Source of the DNA: Candidatus Binatia bacterium | GTDB lineage: Bacteria > Desulfobacterota > Binatia > Bin18 | Assembly (NCBI GenBank): GCA_022820725.1 | Contig: JAJEFA010000017.1 | Coordinates: 1-64,000, forward strand | Reading direction: 5' to 3' | Length of the DNA stretch: 64,000 bases | Shown here: positions 61,722-64,000 of the stretch, piece after piece | How positions within the stretch are numbered: position 1 is the first letter of the stretch | Layout: each line of letters begins with the position of its first letter | The notes under the pieces: generated by a model | Seen by the model: only the letters and a program-made list of their open reading frames with translations | Told to the model about the DNA's origin: nothing | Databases searched by the model: none | Translations under genes and position numbers: made by a program

Positions 61722-61753
61722 TGTCGGATTACGCTCCGCTAATCCGACCTACA
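61722..61753. repeat. REP-type hairpin, right flank of the RAYT gene
   Basis: TGTCGGATTACGCTCCGCTA followed by ATCCGACCTACA; stem GTCGGATTA / TAATCCGAC with the CCTAC tail. Inverted relative to the left REP and with a changed stem sequence that keeps pairing (GGCTTA to GGATTA). Confidence 0.8.
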
Positions 61754-61824
61754 ATCTGTAGCCGAAGCCGATTGTGCGGCCGATACCAATGATCACGCCG
61801 CAGGCAGACCTGGGAAATAGACTA

Positions 61825-62700
61825 TCACTCATGTACGTATGAAGGCTGGTTCAGACTCCAGTCATACTCGTAGTCCACTGACCCGGCAAAGTCCTTGAGC
61901 CGGGTCGCGAGCCCCGCCTCGGCATACTGTATGAGGTGGGCCAGCACATTCTCCTGGCTGTTGCCGAAATCCTCCACATACCAGTTATAGATGCTCGAAA
62001 TCACCAGGAAATCGTCGTCCACGAAATCCACCCCGCGCGGATGATTGACATAGGCGCGCGCGCTGGCGTCGAGCAGTTCCTCGGTGTTGGCCGCGGTAAA
62101 GACCGTTGGCGATTGATTCGGACAGCCGTAGCTGGCGCAGTTCACCGCGTAGTGAATCCGGTTGTCGCGCCAGATGGGCCGCAGGATGCCGTGTTCGATA
62201 TTGTTGAGCGTCAACTCCTGGCCGGCGACCTGAGCATGAACGTCGTCCCACGGGCCGGATAAGGGGATCCAACTCTCGTGGATGGCGCGGATGGAATCCA
62301 CAGGATAGGCGTTGACGACCACTTGTACGGTGAGCGCGTTATAGAAATTGATCCAGTAGGCTTTCTGTTCGGCTCGGGCATAGGCGCGCGGATCGTGGGC
62401 CTGCAAATGTGTTAAATAGTCGGTCAGCTTGGTCCTGTCCTCGGCGCTGGCCTTGAGTGCGGCATAGTCGAAGCGGTTGACACCTGACGGGTGGGAGCTG
62501 AGGTAGGTGGTCAGGAGGTTCTGCCAAGTGCTGTGATCGATAGTTTCAGTATTGGTTTCGTCGCTCGCATTCCAGAACTCGAGCAAGGCCGATGAAGGCG
62601 CGGCCAGGACGAAGCTGGGAGCGAAGACGAGCAGGGCTGCCATGGTCAGCCTCAGCCAGCCTCGGCGTCTCGCCAGTTCCGTGGGTTGAGGATGCTTCAT
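61825..62700 (-). CDS. Exported DUF547-domain protein
   Basis: A 291-residue protein with a signal peptide (RLTMAALLVFAPSFVLAAPS) and a DUF547 domain: VNRFDYAALKA, KAYWINFYNALTVQVV, HGILRP, and the conserved cysteine/asparagine motif VNCASYGCPN. The fold is a papain-like variant and the motif may form a catalytic site, but no activity is established. GGAGAG lies 8 bases before ATG 62700; 62721 is less likely. Divergent from the next gene. Confidence 0.88.
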   Translation of the reverse strand: MKHPQPTELARRRGWLRLTMAALLVFAPSFVLAAPSSALLEFWNASDETNTETIDHSTWQNLLTTYLSSHPSGVNRFDYAALKASAEDRTKLTDYLTHLQAHDPRAYARAEQKAYWINFYNALTVQVVVNAYPVDSIRAIHESWIPLSGPWDDVHAQVAGQELTLNNIEHGILRPIWRDNRIHYAVNCASYGCPNQSPTVFTAANTEELLDASARAYVNHPRGVDFVDDDFLVISSIYNWYVEDFGNSQENVLAHLIQYAEAGLATRLKDFAGSVDYEYDWSLNQPSYVHE

Positions 62701-63037
62701 AGTCACTTCTCTCCTTAACACTCATGTACTATCTGATTCTTTACAGAACGAAAGACCTGTATCCAGGGCCGGTGGGCCGACTGTAACCCTATTACTCCGC
62801 ACGTGTCTGCCCGTTCTGACAAGGGGGCTTGCACTCTATCTCATTCTCGCACTATATTGCGGAACTGTTAAGTCATGCAGTCTGTTTGCATGGAAAATAA
62901 TTGAATAGAACCTCGTACTTACTCCCGGTTCACATTATGGTCGTCAACAGCACTCTCTATTCTTCTTCGATTCTCCGAATCCTATCCTGCCCCTAAAAGT
63001 TCTGGGAACACACAACACTGTTGTAGGAGGAAACCAT
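62701..63037. promoter_or_regulatory. Divergent intergenic region, 337 bases
   Basis: No gene seen. A TATATT at 62853-62858 with TTGCAC 18 bases upstream (62829-62834) faces the gene at 63038 and may be a weak sigma-70-type promoter. The stretch 62870-63000 is AT-rich compared with the surroundings. GTAGGAGGAAACCAT is the ribosome site of the next gene. Confidence 0.3.
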
Positions 63038-63406
63038 ATGAAAGCGATGATTGGTGTATTGGCCCTGGCTGTTCTCGGAGCCCTGTGGCAGGTGTCCGCG
63101 TCCGCATCGGGCTCTATTTCGATAGGCGGAGGCATCAGCCCCCGAGACGCATACACGCAGGGCAAGAAGCTCACCTTCAAGAAGCTGGTGTGCTCCTCCT
63201 GCCCAATCCAGCGGAGCGAGTTGGACCAGACCCGGGCCCAGAGCCTGAAGAACAGCCTCGAAGCGCGTGATGCGGAAAGCAAGCCGGGCACGCCGGACGA
63301 CGAACACATCCAGGTGCTGTGTCCGGGCAGCCGCGGGGCCGATTGCGGCAGTGTGGACGAACAGGAACTCGTCCATTATTACCTGACCCGCCGCTACAAG
63401 CTGTAA
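63038..63406 (+). CDS. Small exported protein with a CxxC motif
   Basis: A 122-residue protein with a Sec signal peptide (MIGVLALAVLGALWQVSASA, cleavage near residue 25). The mature part has KKLVCSSCPIQRSEL and two later cysteines (VLCPGSRGADCGSV). There is no CxxCH, so no haem attachment. Four cysteines could form disulfides in the periplasm. AGGAGGAAACCAT gives a strong start. It precedes an outer-membrane protein gene by 67 bases and is likely cotranscribed with it. Family unknown. Confidence 0.75.
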   Translation: MKAMIGVLALAVLGALWQVSASASGSISIGGGISPRDAYTQGKKLTFKKLVCSSCPIQRSELDQTRAQSLKNSLEARDAESKPGTPDDEHIQVLCPGSRGADCGSVDEQELVHYYLTRRYKL

Positions 63407-63473
63407 CTGTTTGCTCCTGCGGCCACGCCACGCCCCTTCGCCGCCTTACCGATGAAGGAGAGAGGTCTCTATT

Positions 63474-64000
63474 ATGCGACTATCCCGTACTCCGGCCTTT
63501 GCTATAGCAACTTTGGCCGTTTTCCTTTTCACCGCCGCGCCGGCACGCGCGGGTTCGCCCTGGCTCCCCGCACCGGGGGCCGGAGATGTCAACCTGTCGT
63601 ACACCTACCAGACTGCGGACGAATTTTATCGCAACACCACAAAAGTCCCGACACCGGGGAACGTCGACGAAGACCTCGTACAGCACACAACCTATGTGGA
63701 AGCGCGCTACGGGTTGTTGGATAATCTCGCCATAGACGGGCGCATCGGCTATGCGCAAGGCCACTATGGTTTTGACCCTTCCCGCGGCGCCGGCGCGATC
63801 AGTGAGAAGAGTCCCGACGGGTTGGCCGATGTGAACCTGGGCATCACCTATCGGCTCCTTGACGAGACGATCACCGAGAGTCCGTTCCTGCCCACTCTCG
63901 CCATACGTTTCGGCGGGATCATCGCCGGAGACTACGAAAGCGGCGACATCAATTCGATTGGTGATGGTGGTGACGGGTTTGAGGTCTCAGGCATGGCCGG
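63474..64000 (+). CDS. Outer-membrane beta-barrel-like protein, 5' part only
   Basis: A gene running off the window end; 175 codons are present, without a stop. Signal peptide (FAIATLAVFLFTAAPARA, cleavage after ARA-G). The mature part alternates hydrophobic and polar residues in strands typical of a porin-like barrel: DVNLSYTYQTADEFY, TTYVEARYGLLDNLAID, DVNLGITYRLLDE, LAIRFGGIIAGDYESG. It resembles the uncharacterised outer-membrane proteins of the phenol/alkane-porin-like kind. ATG at 63474 has AGAGGTCTCTATT. Cotranscribed with the small exported protein upstream. Confidence 0.75.
   Translation, partial: MRLSRTPAFAIATLAVFLFTAAPARAGSPWLPAPGAGDVNLSYTYQTADEFYRNTTKVPTPGNVDEDLVQHTTYVEARYGLLDNLAIDGRIGYAQGHYGFDPSRGAGAISEKSPDGLADVNLGITYRLLDETITESPFLPTLAIRFGGIIAGDYESGDINSIGDGGDGFEVSGMA

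Overview
The window (about 57-60% GC by eye, tightly packed on both strands) looks like the chromosome of an uncultured Gram-negative bacterium. Pointers are a GspA/GspB secretion-assembly pair, a lipobox lipoprotein, an outer-membrane barrel gene, a polyamine-type ABC operon and a xerC-hslV-hslU cluster. Probable F420/deazaflavin enzymes (a DUF385-type reductase and an LLM oxidoreductase), an AOR-family enzyme, many DADGH-type amidohydrolase, amidase and hydantoinase genes, and several intergenic palindrome families are typical of metagenome-derived Desulfobacterota-like lineages such as Tectomicrobia or Binatota. That placement is inference; there is no rRNA, tRNA or ribosomal protein gene in the window to test it.

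Layout. 1-9 kb: edge of an IS5-like transposase, then housekeeping and small-molecule genes (Bax-inhibitor-like protein, esterase, PDZ protein, nadK, rarA, epoxide hydrolase, GST, DUF385 protein, purM). 9-17 kb: envelope, division and proteolysis (gspA-gspB-like pair, minCDE, then convergent xerC-hslV-hslU separated by a two-way terminator). 17-23 kb: small conserved proteins, two tandem dodecins, 1-Cys peroxiredoxin, acetoacetate-decarboxylase-like protein, amidohydrolase, Sel1-repeat protein. 23-42 kb: a catabolic stretch (enoyl-CoA hydratase, MBL hydrolase, class III aminotransferase, two amino-acid-type binding proteins, a truncated HAMP sensor, OFA-type transporter, D-aminoacylase, AOR, HAD, LLM flavoprotein, type II glutamine synthetase, nitronate monooxygenase). 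A lower-GC AAA ATPase plus PD-(D/E)XK-like pair sits directly against glutamine synthetase and is the best candidate for an undescribed system here. 42-51 kb: NnrU-like protein, RidA, a Rho paralogue without the usual RNA-binding domain, a potABCD-like operon, a UMF1-family MFS transporter. 51-64 kb: GYD protein, a one-spacer CRISPR remnant, amidase, Rieske oxygenase, OPT transporter, hydantoinase A/B, an antitoxin-like gene whose partner is broken next to a REP/RAYT transposon, DUF547 protein, and an outer-membrane protein running off the end.

The 20-60 kb region reads as uptake and breakdown of amides, N-acyl amino acids, hydantoins or lactams, nitro compounds and polyamines, with released nitrogen captured by glutamine synthetase.

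Repeats are unusually informative. A 17-bp-arm palindrome occurs three times plus one half copy, and in the three full copies it supplies the stop codon and last residues of the upstream gene. A 28-bp palindrome occurs once between genes and once inside a transporter gene in frame. A double-hairpin repeat occurs twice. REP-type hairpins flank a RAYT transposase.
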